A stretch of 64,000 bases of DNA from Alphaproteobacteria bacterium (GTDB lineage Bacteria > Pseudomonadota > Alphaproteobacteria > Micavibrionales > Micavibrionaceae), in the NCBI GenBank assembly GCA_024279035.1, contig JAJRSA010000016.1:1-64000 (forward strand), given 5' to 3'. Below the pieces are notes generated by a model. The model saw only the letters and a program-made list of their open reading frames with translations. It was not told the DNA's origin and searched no databases. This document shows, in pieces, positions 1 through 8,115 of the stretch; positions within the stretch are counted from its first letter, which is position 1, and each line of letters opens with the position of its first letter. The translations under genes and the position numbers were made by a program.

Positions 1-81
1 GGACTAACGCCAGCAGAAGTTTATAATCCCGTTTTAGATATTGAGGGGGTACCCCCTCAATATCTAAAACAAGCGGCATAA
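1..81 (+). pseudogene. C-terminal end of an IS3-type transposase (5' end outside the window)
   Basis: The first frame is open from the window edge and encodes 26 residues starting GLTPAEVYNP, then stops at TAA (79-81). A GLTPAE-like segment close to the C-terminus is typical of IS3-family (rve/DDE) transposases, so this is probably the tail of such an enzyme. Only the end is visible, so completeness cannot be judged. Bases 31-70 of this frame form a perfect palindrome, described separately. The following ~60 bases, up to about 140, resemble an IS terminal inverted repeat. Confidence 0.5.
31..70. repeat. Perfect 40-nt palindrome
   Basis: Each 20-base half is the exact reverse complement of the other, with GTAC (a KpnI-like GGTACC context) at the centre and no loop. 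It lies inside the end of the transposase frame. As RNA it would form a very stable hairpin just before the stop codon. Confidence 0.9.
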
Positions 82-173
82 CCCAAACAAAGGGAGCTTA
101 GCATTGCCGCAAAACTGTCCAACAAAGTAGGACCACCTCTAGCTTCGCATTCTAAAAATTGCGTATCTTCTTT
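82..173 (+). other. Probable right end of the IS3-type element plus short flank
   Basis: No gene is seen. The stretch around 113-143 (containing CTGTCCAACAAAGTAGGACC) resembles IS3-family terminal inverted repeats, which often contain TGTCC/GGACA blocks. The exact boundary cannot be set without the left end. Bases after about 145 are probably original sequence downstream of gapR, because they join the gapR side once the IS5 element is removed. Confidence 0.35.
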
Positions 174-176
174 TAA
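174..176. repeat. Left target-site duplication TAA
   Basis: TAA abuts the left inverted repeat and matches TAA at 1039-1041 next to the right repeat. A 3-bp TNA duplication is typical of IS427-group elements. Confidence 0.75.
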
Positions 177-1038
177 GAACCTGTTTAAAATCTTTTTAAT
201 ATTTGCTATCCTTCCTTAGGCAACTTTGGAGGTTTAAATGTCGCATACTTATCCTAGTGATATAACTCGCAATCAATTTGAAAACATAAGTCATATTTTA
301 GAGAGTTCACGTAAGAGTACTCGCCCTAGAAGCGTTGATTTATATGATATTTTCTGCGGTGTACTTTACGTTTTAAAAAGCGGATGCCAGTGGAGAATGT
401 TGCCAAAAGATTACCCTAATTGGTCTCTTTGTTACTATTATTTCAGCATTTGGAACGAGAAAAAAGACGATAATAAATTTAGCATAATTGAGCTAGTCTT
501 AAAAAAAATTGGTTGCAGAAGTTCGTATTTTAGATGGTCGGAAAGCGAAAACAAGCTTTCTTATTATCGATGCACAGAGTGTCAAAAACTCGGATACAGC
601 CGAGAAAAAGGGTTATGATGCAGGCAAAAATGTATCGGGAATTAAACGTCATATCGCCGTCGATACAAATGGTTTACCTCATGCAATAACAATCTCAACA
701 GCAAATATTGGCGATCGAGTGGGCGCTTTAGAAATGTTTGAATTGCATAAATGTGAATTATCCAAAGTGATGAATGTCCTTGCTGATGGCGGTTACACTG
801 GCGATAACTTTGCACAAGCAACTAAACAAATTTTGGGGTGTGGCGTTGAAATTGCAAAACGAAACGAGCTTCATAAATTTGCAGTAATTCCAAAAAGATG
901 GGTAGTTGAACGATCCTTTGCATGGCTAGAAAAATGCCGAAGACTTTGGAAAAATTGTGAAAGAAAACTTAATACATCTTTGCAAATGGTAACACTTGCT
1001 TTCGCTGTGTTAATACTAAAAAGATTTTAAACAGGTTC
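177..1038 (+). mobile_element. Complete IS5-family (IS427-like) insertion sequence, 862 bp
   Basis: The ends are perfect inverted repeats: 177-197 reads GAACCTGTTTAAAATCTTTTT, and its exact complement runs to 1038. The element is flanked by a 3-base direct repeat TAA at 174-176 and 1039-1041. The length, the TNA-type target duplication and a two-frame DDE transposase are all characteristic of the IS427 group of IS5. Perfect ends and an intact DDE triad suggest a recent, possibly still mobile copy. It inserted at the stop codon of gapR. Confidence 0.9.
238..1030 (+). CDS. IS5-family transposase, two overlapping frames (OrfA/OrfB)
   Basis: The first frame (238-618) encodes the N-terminal DUF4096-like region, including CQWRMLPKDYPNW. 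The second frame (509-1030) encodes the DDE domain: LIIDAQSVKN (first Asp), LADGGYTGDNF (second Asp) and RWVVERSFAWL (Glu). All three acidic residues are present. The frames overlap at a run of eight A (501-508). Full-length enzyme needs a +1-type shift there, by ribosomal frameshifting or transcriptional slippage. In the second frame a TAA lies at 500-502, so the shift must occur on the A run or after it. This arrangement is usual in the family, so it need not be damage. The gene lies wholly between the element's inverted repeats. Confidence 0.88.
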
Positions 1039-1343
1039 TAAGCCATTCCAATAGCTGATTTATAGATATCAAGAAGATCTTCCGCTTCGCGGCGTTTTTC
1101 GACGTCCATTTTGCGTAAGGCAATGACTTTGCGGATTGTCTTGGTGTCAAAGCCCGTTGATTTAGCCTCAGCATAAATTTCTTTGATATCTTCGGCAAGA
1201 GCTTTCTTTTCTTCTTCGAGACGTTCTATGCGCTCTATGAAGGTTTTTAAACGTTGTCCTCCTATACCTGCCACATCTTTAACTTCGGATGTTTCTTCTT
1301 TTGTTTCTGTGGGGAAGGGAGCTATCGTTGCAGTATTATCCAT
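1038..1343 (-). CDS. gapR: GapR-like nucleoid-associated protein (DUF2312)
   Basis: The 101-residue protein matches the DUF2312/GapR family over about residues 28-100: FIERIERLEEEK, an IYAEAKSTGFD turn, then KVIALRKMD and a C-terminal LDIYKSAIG. In Caulobacter GapR binds AT-rich or overtwisted DNA ahead of replication forks. An acidic N-terminal extension of about 25 residues precedes the domain. The start overlaps the end of the IcmL-like gene by 8 bases, so the two are probably co-transcribed. The stop codon TAG is made partly from the last base of the IS5 element. Before the insertion it would have been TAA, so the protein is unchanged. Confidence 0.88.
   Translation of the reverse strand: MDNTATIAPFPTETKEETSEVKDVAGIGGQRLKTFIERIERLEEEKKALAEDIKEIYAEAKSTGFDTKTIRKVIALRKMDVEKRREAEDLLDIYKSAIGMA
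1039..1041. repeat. Right target-site duplication TAA
   Basis: This is the second copy of the TAA duplication. On the minus strand its bases form the TA of the present gapR stop codon and the last base of the alanine codon before it. Confidence 0.75.
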
Positions 1344-2097
1344 GAGTTTTTCTTTCTGTGTGTTTAGTTTTTAACTTTTTAGCGGACCACGTATTAATGT
1401 AAAGATCTTCTTTGTATATGTTTGTATTAGGTGTGCGCATGATTTCTAAGTAAATATTATATTTTTTGATTATGGGGTCAATGTTTTTAGGAGGGGTGGA
1501 ATCATCTATATAGCTTATGAATGTAGGAACTTCAAAAACCCATGTGTAAACTCCATTGACAGACTCCTCTCGCTCAAGTGCTGGTTGATCACTAATATAG
1601 GACGATAATTTTTTCTTATGAGTCTTCATGATACCCATTACATTTATATCTATTAGAAAATTTTTAAATTCGTCCAATCCTTTTTGACTGTAATAGGGGG
1701 TTATGGTCTGGCCAAATGTTTTCATATCGGCCAGTTTAAAATTAAGAGAGGCTCCAATTACTTCTAAAATCCATTCGTCTATTTCTGTATGGCTTCTATG
1801 AGGCAGTGTCAGGTTTGAAATATAGTTTTCTGCATCTTTACGTTGTGCTCGGTCATATAGTTGTTCAAGCTCACTCTTATTTAAGGAGATGTTCTGATCC
1901 GCAAAAGGAGCTTGGAGTGTGTCTATTGGTCGTGCGCCTTCAACCTCTTTTTTAGGAAGAGCCCATGAAAAATACTCTTCCATAAATGTCTGTTCTCTAA
2001 GCAGAGACTCTGTTGCAGAGCAATACGAGGGATAAAGAAGAAAGACTGTGATGATGAGACAGAAAAGGGAATGAAAATGTGGCTTTGTGTTTGTCAT
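1336..2097 (-). CDS. IcmL/DotI-like exported protein
   Basis: The 253-residue protein begins with a signal peptide (hydrophobic stretch about residues 10-25; probable cut after SYCSA). Residues ~105-240 resemble the T4BSS_DotI_IcmL/TraM periplasmic domain: an EWILEVIGASLNF helix, TPYYSQKGLDEF, a basic MKTHKKK segment, VNGVYTWVFEVP and a strand ending in EIMRTP. In type IVB secretion DotI/IcmL is an inner-membrane core component; here only a cleavable signal is seen, and no other dot/icm gene lies in the window. The ATG overlaps the COQ9 stop as TAATG, which favours this start over an upstream TTG. It lies in an operon-like run COQ9, this gene, gapR. The family call rests on pattern recognition; function is unknown. 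Confidence 0.6.
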   Translation of the reverse strand: MTNTKPHFHSLFCLIITVFLLYPSYCSATESLLREQTFMEEYFSWALPKKEVEGARPIDTLQAPFADQNISLNKSELEQLYDRAQRKDAENYISNLTLPHRSHTEIDEWILEVIGASLNFKLADMKTFGQTITPYYSQKGLDEFKNFLIDINVMGIMKTHKKKLSSYISDQPALEREESVNGVYTWVFEVPTFISYIDDSTPPKNIDPIIKKYNIYLEIMRTPNTNIYKEDLYINTWSAKKLKTKHTERKTHG

Positions 2098-2705
2098 TAT
2101 ATGCAATTTTTTGTGAAAACATTAATTTTATTTTTTGTAGAGTGCATAAGCTTACCAAATTGAAGAACATTTTCAATTCTTCGTATCAAAAAAGATTCAG
2201 TTTTATCCAGAGTTTTATCTGTGTCCTGTATCCAGAAAAGATAGGTTGTGCCCAAAACAGCAGATAAGAGCGTTCGCTTGGTATAGTAATTATAATCTGT
2301 AGATGTATCTCCGACCCATGTCCAAATTGTATCCGCGGATCTCCAAATATTTTTTTTAGCCTGTAATCCGCGCAGTGGATTGGCCCAATACCCCATAATT
2401 TTACGAGAGGCCTCTTTGTGTGCAGACATAAGAGTGAGCCGTGTCATGGTGGCTGTTTTGACACGCTCTCGAATGGCCAGTGGCTTTATGTCTATAGACT
2501 CTAGTTTTTTAAGCATTGTTTGATCAAAAGAATGAGACAGATCAGATAAAGCTTGTGGTATCCTTTGAGGGAAAAGGTTTCTTACGAGTGCTTTATCATA
2601 TCCAATCTGTTCTGCAGAGTGGAGAAGAGACTCCCACCGTACGTCGTCAAAAGGAATATCTTCGAGCCATGCATATAATATTTTTAATTTTATCTCCTCA
2701 CTCAT
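2097..2705 (-). CDS. COQ9 family protein, ubiquinone biosynthesis
   Basis: The 202-residue protein shows COQ9 hallmarks: RERVKTATMTRL, a YWANPLRGL segment, SADTIWTWVGDTSTDYNYY followed by TKR, and C-terminal FLIRRIENVLQFGK. COQ9 proteins have a TetR-like fold and bind isoprenoid lipid, assisting ubiquinone ring modification (COQ7 partner in eukaryotes). The ATG at 2705 is chosen because the longer frame to 2756 would overlap the divergent kinase gene and adds 17 non-conserved residues. It is divergent from a UbiB-like kinase gene, another ubiquinone-linked family, and translationally coupled to the IcmL-like gene downstream. Confidence 0.85.
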   Translation of the reverse strand: MSEEIKLKILYAWLEDIPFDDVRWESLLHSAEQIGYDKALVRNLFPQRIPQALSDLSHSFDQTMLKKLESIDIKPLAIRERVKTATMTRLTLMSAHKEASRKIMGYWANPLRGLQAKKNIWRSADTIWTWVGDTSTDYNYYTKRTLLSAVLGTTYLFWIQDTDKTLDKTESFLIRRIENVLQFGKLMHSTKNKINVFTKNCI

Positions 2706-2776
2706 GAAATATATAATAACCTCTAAAACCAACTTCTTCCTAGACTTTTGTGTCATTTCATTCCAATTTAGAGTCC

Positions 2777-4132
2777 ATGAAAACTCTCAAAGAAGATAAA
2801 AGCCATATCGGGAAGCGCTTGTCTCGCTATACGCGTGTGTCGACAAGTGTGGCAGGGTTGGCTATAAAACTGGCGGGAGAAAAGTTTTTAGGAATCACTA
2901 TAGAGCAGGGTGCACATGCGGATCAACTCGCACAGGCGCTTGGGACTCTTAAAGGGCCTTTGATGAAAATTGGTCAGATTTTGTCTACGATTCCAGAGGC
3001 GCTTCCTCCTGAATATGCCGAGGCTTTTCAACAGCTCCAATCAAATGCGCCCTCCATGGGATGGATGTTTGTCAAGCGACGTATGAGGACAGAATTGGGG
3101 CAAGAGTGGCAGGCAAAGTTCAGCTCTTTTGATCAAGAGGCCAGCGCGGCGGCTAGCCTTGGGCAAGTGCATAAAGCGGTGAGCCTCGAGGGACATTCTC
3201 TGGCCTGTAAGCTCCAATATCCTGATATGTGCTCTACGATTGATGCGGATTTAAAGCAATTGAAACTGATTTTTTCCCTCTATGAAAAATATGATAGCTC
3301 TATCTCAACACAATTTATTCATGAGGAACTCTCTGCGCGTCTTTATGAAGAGTTGGATTACAAGCGAGAGGCTAAGCATACAAAGCTCTATGCTGATATT
3401 CTACAAAAGGAAAAGGGCGTGCATGTCCCTTATATTATAGACACGCTCTCTACGGATCGTTTGCTGACAAGTGAATGGTTAGAGGGAAAAAAGATTCTGG
3501 ATTTTAAAGACTCGGATCTTGAAACGCGTAATCAAATTGCGATGAACATGTTTCGCGCATGGTATGTGCCTTTTTATCATTACGGAATGATTCACGGAGA
3601 CCCTCATTTAGGAAATTACTCTGTCCGAGACGATCTCTCTCTGAATTTGATGGATTTTGGATGTATGCGGGGCTTTAGACCAGAATTTATTAAAGGTGTC
3701 ATTGATTTGTACCATGCTCTGATGAACAATGACGATGCACAAGCACTACATGCCTATGAAACATGGGGGTTTAAGAACTTAAGCAAAGAACAATTAGACA
3801 CCCTCAATATCTGGGCACGTTTCCTCTATGCCCCTGTGATGGATGATAAAGTCCGTAAAATCGGAGATGTCACAAACGGTGTCTTTGGGCGAGACATCGC
3901 CAAAGACGTCCATGCCAAACTCAAAGAACATGGAGGGATTACCGTCCCTCGTGAATTTGTCTTTATGGATCGTGCGGCCTTAGGGCTAGGGTCTGTCTTC
4001 CTCCATCTTAAAGCAGAAATCAATTGGTATCAGGTGTTTAATGAGCTGATTGAAGGGTTTGATGTTGAAAAGATGAGGTTGGAACAAGGTAGGGTTCTTA
4101 AAAAACAGGGTTTGAATGGTGAGGTTTTATAA
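2777..4132 (+). CDS. ABC1/UbiB-family atypical kinase
   Basis: The 451-residue protein has the ABC1/ADCK motifs in order: the KxGQ motif (LMKIGQILST), an Ala-rich loop (EASAAASLGQVH), the lysine of LACKLQYP, catalytic HGDPHLGNY and metal-binding LMDFGCM. Members support ubiquinone biosynthesis or lipid handling. It lacks an obvious C-terminal membrane pair, so it resembles the soluble AarF/ABC1 type more than classical UbiB. A GTG start at 2750 is possible but would overlap COQ9 frame space; the ATG at 2777 leaves 71 bases between the divergent genes for promoters. Pairing with COQ9 supports a ubiquinone role. Confidence 0.88.
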   Translation: MKTLKEDKSHIGKRLSRYTRVSTSVAGLAIKLAGEKFLGITIEQGAHADQLAQALGTLKGPLMKIGQILSTIPEALPPEYAEAFQQLQSNAPSMGWMFVKRRMRTELGQEWQAKFSSFDQEASAAASLGQVHKAVSLEGHSLACKLQYPDMCSTIDADLKQLKLIFSLYEKYDSSISTQFIHEELSARLYEELDYKREAKHTKLYADILQKEKGVHVPYIIDTLSTDRLLTSEWLEGKKILDFKDSDLETRNQIAMNMFRAWYVPFYHYGMIHGDPHLGNYSVRDDLSLNLMDFGCMRGFRPEFIKGVIDLYHALMNNDDAQALHAYETWGFKNLSKEQLDTLNIWARFLYAPVMDDKVRKIGDVTNGVFGRDIAKDVHAKLKEHGGITVPREFVFMDRAALGLGSVFLHLKAEINWYQVFNELIEGFDVEKMRLEQGRVLKKQGLNGEVL

Positions 4133-4204
4133 TTATCTTGCTTTTTTATAGGTAAAGTATTATGGATTATGCTGTTTGAATAGCTAAAATGAAAAGGTTT
4201 AATA

Positions 4205-4441
4205 ATGGTAGAAACAACGTTAGATATGTTTCAAATGCTTACAACACAGGCGCATATTGATGGTATCCCTAATACTCTTCTCTCAAATAATGGTGGAACA
4301 TATGGAGTCCTCCTTGATGATAGGCTTCTTCCTGCTTTCAAAGCTGTTGTGTCTACTCTAGGAGCAGAGCATGGATTTAATGTAGAGAGTCAACGTCAGG
4401 GCGATTGCCATGTTGCAGTTTTCTCTAAAAAATACGTATAA
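4205..4441 (+). CDS. Small hypothetical protein, 78 residues
   Basis: I do not recognise this protein. It is soluble and mixed in composition, with no signal or membrane segment. It starts MVETTLDMFQ and has a glycine-rich middle (NNGGTYGVLLDD) followed by a strand-like C-terminus (CHVAVFSKKYV). It lies 72 bases after the ABC1-family gene on the same strand and 39 bases before the convergent end of gltA. The stable frame and its position in an otherwise gene-free gap make it a likely but unproven gene. Confidence 0.5.
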   Translation: MVETTLDMFQMLTTQAHIDGIPNTLLSNNGGTYGVLLDDRLLPAFKAVVSTLGAEHGFNVESQRQGDCHVAVFSKKYV

Positions 4442-4480
4442 AATTTAGAATCTGATGTGAAGGAATAGGATCTTCTATTT

Positions 4481-5785
4481 TTACCGCTTCCCAATCCCCA
4501 CATACTTCCGCTCTGTCTCTCCCGTATAAAGCTGACGGGGGCGTCCTATACGAAGAGAAGGTTCTTCTATCATTTCTTTCCATTGGGAGATCCAGCCGAC
4601 TGTGCGTGAAACGGCGAAGAGGACGGTAAACATTTCTGTAGGGAATCCCATGGCGCGCAGAATGATTCCTGAATAGAAATCAACATTAGGGAAGAGTTTT
4701 CTGTCGATGAAGTAAGGGTCTGTAAGAGCAATACGCTCAAGCTCCATAGCCAGTTCAAATGTTGGGTCACTCTCGACGCCCATTTCTTTTAAAACATCGT
4801 GGCAGGAATCTTTTAAGACGGTGGCACGAGGATCTATGTTCTTATAGACCCGATGCCCAAAACCCATGAGGCGGAAGGGATCTTCTTTGTCTTTGGCGCG
4901 GGCTATGAATTCAGGGATACGGTCTTTTGTGCCTATTTCGGCCAGCATTTCAAGAACGGCCTGGTTGGCGCCTCCATGTGCAGGCCCCCAGAGAGACGCT
5001 ATCCCTGAAGAAATGCAGGTAAAGGGATTGGCTTGGGAGGAGCCTGCAATACGTACAGTTGAGGTCGAGGCATTTTGTTCGTGATCCGCATGAAGAATCA
5101 TAATACGATCCATGGCTTCGGCCAAAACGGGACTGACTTTATAGTCTTCAACAGGCAAAGAAAAACACATATGGAGGAAGTTCTCCGCATAGCCCAGATC
5201 ATTTTTAGGGTAAACAAAAGGCTGACCTTGGGAATATTTATAAGTCATGGCTGCAATAGTTGGAATCTTAGCAATGAGCCTATGTGCCGATATTTCCCGT
5301 TGTCGGACATCCCAAATATCAAGAGAATCATGATAGAAGGCCGCCAATGCACCGACGACTGCAACCATAATGGCCATGGGGTGGGCGTCTCGTCGAAAGC
5401 CTCTGAAAAAGTGATGAACCTGTTCATGCACCAATGTATGTGTGGTGATGTTGTGATCAAACTCTTTCATTTCTTCTTTGCTGGGGAGTTCTCCATAGAG
5501 CAACAAATAGGCAACTTCGAGGGCATTGCTTTTCTCGGTCAGTTCTTCAATCGAATAGCCTCGGTGGAGGAGAACGCCTTCTTCGCCATCAATATAAGTG
5601 ATCCGAGATTTACAACTTCCTGTGGCGGTGAAGCTTGGGTCGAGGGTGAAATGTCCTGTTTGTGCATAGAGCGTACGGATATCAATGGTTGCAGGCCCCA
5701 TTGTTCCTTCTTCGACAGGAAGTTTAATGCTCTCGCCTGTTTGATCATTAGTTAGCGTAAAGGTTTTCTTAGGCTGGTCGGTCAT
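4481..5785 (-). CDS. gltA: Citrate synthase
   Basis: The 434-residue enzyme condenses acetyl-CoA and oxaloacetate, the entry step of the TCA cycle. Its length fits the hexameric proteobacterial type. Visible motifs are [13 protein letters not shown] (active-site His), the [19 protein letters not shown] block containing a second catalytic His, [15 protein letters not shown], and the C-terminal [11 protein letters not shown] with substrate-binding arginines. An N-terminal beta region (about residues 1-60) precedes the helical core, as in Gram-negative enzymes. It is divergent from comEC, which matches alphaproteobacterial gene order. Confidence 0.97.
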   Translation of the reverse strand: MTDQPKKTFTLTNDQTGESIKLPVEEGTMGPATIDIRTLYAQTGHFTLDPSFTATGSCKSRITYIDGEEGVLLHRGYSIEELTEKSNALEVAYLLLYGELPSKEEMKEFDHNITTHTLVHEQVHHFFRGFRRDAHPMAIMVAVVGALAAFYHDSLDIWDVRQREISAHRLIAKIPTIAAMTYKYSQGQPFVYPKNDLGYAENFLHMCFSLPVEDYKVSPVLAEAMDRIMILHADHEQNASTSTVRIAGSSQANPFTCISSGIASLWGPAHGGANQAVLEMLAEIGTKDRIPEFIARAKDKEDPFRLMGFGHRVYKNIDPRATVLKDSCHDVLKEMGVESDPTFELAMELERIALTDPYFIDRKLFPNVDFYSGIILRAMGFPTEMFTVLFAVSRTVGWISQWKEMIEEPSLRIGRPRQLYTGETERKYVGIGKR

Positions 5786-5862
5786 GGCCGTCTCATTTCA
5801 TTTGGATGTTTTCATTCGCGTGGGGATTATATAGTGTCTATAGAGAGCAGGAAAGAGATGAA

Positions 5863-7971
5863 GTGATAAATCTACAAAAAAATAAAATAGAACGCACCCG
5901 TCTCTTTTTAATAGAAGCGTTTGCACACCAAAAAGAGCATGCCATCTTATGGTGGCCGATCTGTTTAGGGACAGGAGTTTCTCTTTATTTTTCTTTTCAG
6001 AGTGAACCTGCGTATCTGCTCTGGATCATTTTAAGCCTTCTTTTGGGCGCCCTTTCTCTCTTTTTAAAACAGAGATCAAATTGGGGGTTTATTCCTTTTT
6101 TTGCGCTGTGCCTTGTGACTTTAGGGATAGGGGCAGGGGCGTTAAGAGCATCTGTTGTGGATGCCCCACAGCTTCAAAAGAAATATAATATTGTGCGTGT
6201 GGAGGGGACATTGCAAGATATAGAACACAGAGAGAAGGGCGCAAGACGCCTTCTTCTTGGAAATTTAAAAATAGAGAGGCTAGATCCGTCTCAAACGCCT
6301 CACTTTATACGTGTAACCATGCGTCAAAAAGAGGAATTGGAGGTGGGACAACATATTTCTCTTTTGGCGTCTTTGCGCCCTCCATCGTCTCCTATTTTAC
6401 CTCATGGATTTGATTTTCAGAGATTTTTTTATTTTAAACGCATTGGAGGGACAGGCTTTACACTCTCCCATCCTGAGATTTTGGAAACAGGGATTGCCGT
6501 CCATAAATCAAAGATAGGGGAGACTCTCTTTCAAATTGCCGAGGAGATGAAAAAAGAAGTTCATCACGCCGACTCAAAAGGAAATGCAATTACACAAGCA
6601 CTTCTGACAGGAGACCGTGCCTTAATCAAGGAAGAGACATGGGCGCATTTGCGCGACTCTGGGCTGTCTCATATGCTCGCAATCTCAGGGCTTCATGTGG
6701 GCTTATTTTCAGCAACAGTTTTCTTCATCATCCGCCTTTGTCTCTCTTTCTTTCCTGCACTCAGCCTCCGTTTTCCCATTAAAAAAATAGCGGCAGTTGT
6801 CGCCTTTTGTGCGGCCTTATTTTATACGCTCCTCGTTGGTGCGTCTGTACCAACGGCCCGAGCGTGTGTCATGACAGGTATGTTTTTTCTTGCAATTATT
6901 CTCGATCGCTCTCCGTTCTCGGTTCATTTGCTTGCTTTTGCGGCGTTTGTGATTTTATTAATCCGCCCAGAAAGCCTTATGAGTGCCAGCTTTCAGATGT
7001 CTTTTGCTGCTGTTATGGGCTTGATTATTTTTTATAGCTCAACACGCTCTTTTTGGGTCAAGCATTACAGCCATGCAGGTATAGTAAGGAAATTGACGCT
7101 CTACTTTATCAGCGTGTGTGCCACCACGGTGATTGCAACACTCGTGACGACTCCCTTCACACTCTATCATTTTCAGCATTTAGCCGTATATGGTGTGTTG
7201 GGAAATCTTTTGGCTGTTCCTGTTATGGCCTTTGTGGTGATGCCAATGGCGGTGTTTAGTTTCTTTCTTCTCCCCGTTAACATGGCAGAATACCCTCTCT
7301 TTCTAATGAGATTAGGCGTTGAAATCATTATGGAGGTTTCAAGCTGGGTGAGTTCTTTAGAGGGGGCGTCTGTTTCGTTTTCTACTCTCCCTTTTTCAAG
7401 CTTTTGTCTTTTTGTTGTGGCAGGAATATGGTGCTTATCTGTTCGAGGTAGATTAAAGTGTCTGTGCGTTTTTCCACTGTTAATCGGACTTTGTGTCGTG
7501 CTTTTAACACGCCCCGCAGACATTCTTCTCTCTGAAGATGGAAAATTATGGGGGATTTATAAAAAAGATCACCTCTATGTGAACAATGCGCGGAAGGGAA
7601 AATTCACTCAAAAACAGTGGAAATCATATATTGGTACACATGAAGAGAAAGCCACTTCCTTTCCTGTGTCAGGATGTAGAGAAGACATTTGTTGTGATGA
7701 AGATGGATGTCGGACGGATATAAATAATATTCAGATCTCTTTCCTAAAAAACAAATATGCCATTCAAAAAGAGTGTCAAAGCGCAGATTTTGTTATTGCG
7801 CGATTCCATGTCTCACAAAAATTATGTGAGGGCCCGTCTGTTATTGATTGGAGTTCTTTTAAAAATAAAGGGGCACATCTTTTATGGTTTACAGATGAAG
7901 GAGCCATTGTGAACAATGTGGAAGAGAGCAGGGGGGTGCGTCCTTGGAATAGAAAAGATATAATAAGATAA
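5863..7971 (+). CDS. comEC: ComEC/Rec2-family DNA uptake channel protein
   Basis: This integral membrane protein (702 residues from this start) has an N-terminal membrane pair and DUF4131-like beta region, then the Competence domain with the diagnostic ISGLHVGLFSA and many membrane segments (TLLVGASVPTARA, SFQMSFAAVMGL). ComEC forms the inner-membrane channel for transforming DNA. The C-terminal ~130 residues are cysteine-rich in part (CREDICCDEDGC) and show no intact metallo-beta-lactamase HxHxDH motif, so the nuclease-like domain is missing or degenerate. An ATG at 5806 is in frame but only 20 bases from the gltA start; the GTG at 5863 has AGGA upstream and leaves promoter space. Confidence 0.88.
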   Translation: MINLQKNKIERTRLFLIEAFAHQKEHAILWWPICLGTGVSLYFSFQSEPAYLLWIILSLLLGALSLFLKQRSNWGFIPFFALCLVTLGIGAGALRASVVDAPQLQKKYNIVRVEGTLQDIEHREKGARRLLLGNLKIERLDPSQTPHFIRVTMRQKEELEVGQHISLLASLRPPSSPILPHGFDFQRFFYFKRIGGTGFTLSHPEILETGIAVHKSKIGETLFQIAEEMKKEVHHADSKGNAITQALLTGDRALIKEETWAHLRDSGLSHMLAISGLHVGLFSATVFFIIRLCLSFFPALSLRFPIKKIAAVVAFCAALFYTLLVGASVPTARACVMTGMFFLAIILDRSPFSVHLLAFAAFVILLIRPESLMSASFQMSFAAVMGLIIFYSSTRSFWVKHYSHAGIVRKLTLYFISVCATTVIATLVTTPFTLYHFQHLAVYGVLGNLLAVPVMAFVVMPMAVFSFFLLPVNMAEYPLFLMRLGVEIIMEVSSWVSSLEGASVSFSTLPFSSFCLFVVAGIWCLSVRGRLKCLCVFPLLIGLCVVLLTRPADILLSEDGKLWGIYKKDHLYVNNARKGKFTQKQWKSYIGTHEEKATSFPVSGCREDICCDEDGCRTDINNIQISFLKNKYAIQKECQSADFVIARFHVSQKLCEGPSVIDWSSFKNKGAHLLWFTDEGAIVNNVEESRGVRPWNRKDIIR

Positions 7972-8012
7972 AGCCAGTCTCACGTTCTACTGTCCAAAAC
8001 ACAAAGTAACAT

Positions 8013-8112
8013 TGTCATCGCCTGAATGTGTTTACACATTCTCGGGTGATCTATACCATGAGGTCTCGCTGGATTCCCCTAGAATTGTCTAACGACAATT
8101 CAGGGAATGACG
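8013..8112. repeat. TGTCAT-type palindromic repeat between comEC and lexA
   Basis: The ends are TGTCAT (8013-8018) and ATGACG (8107-8112). Inside are two hairpins: GAATGTG/CACATTC (8024-8041) and GAATTGTC/GACAATTC (8082-8101), the latter extended by ATTCCC/GGGAAT. The right half resembles the common bacterial intergenic repeat TGTCATTCCC...GGGAATCCAG. It sits exactly between the convergent 3' ends of comEC and lexA, so it may also act as a bidirectional terminator. Confidence 0.65.
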
Positions 8113-8115
8113 ATC

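Noticed and set aside
5075-5755. 226-codon open frame on the plus strand
   Set aside because: It lies wholly antisense to gltA, which is a clear citrate synthase with conserved motifs; the frame has no recognisable family and reflects codon bias of gltA.
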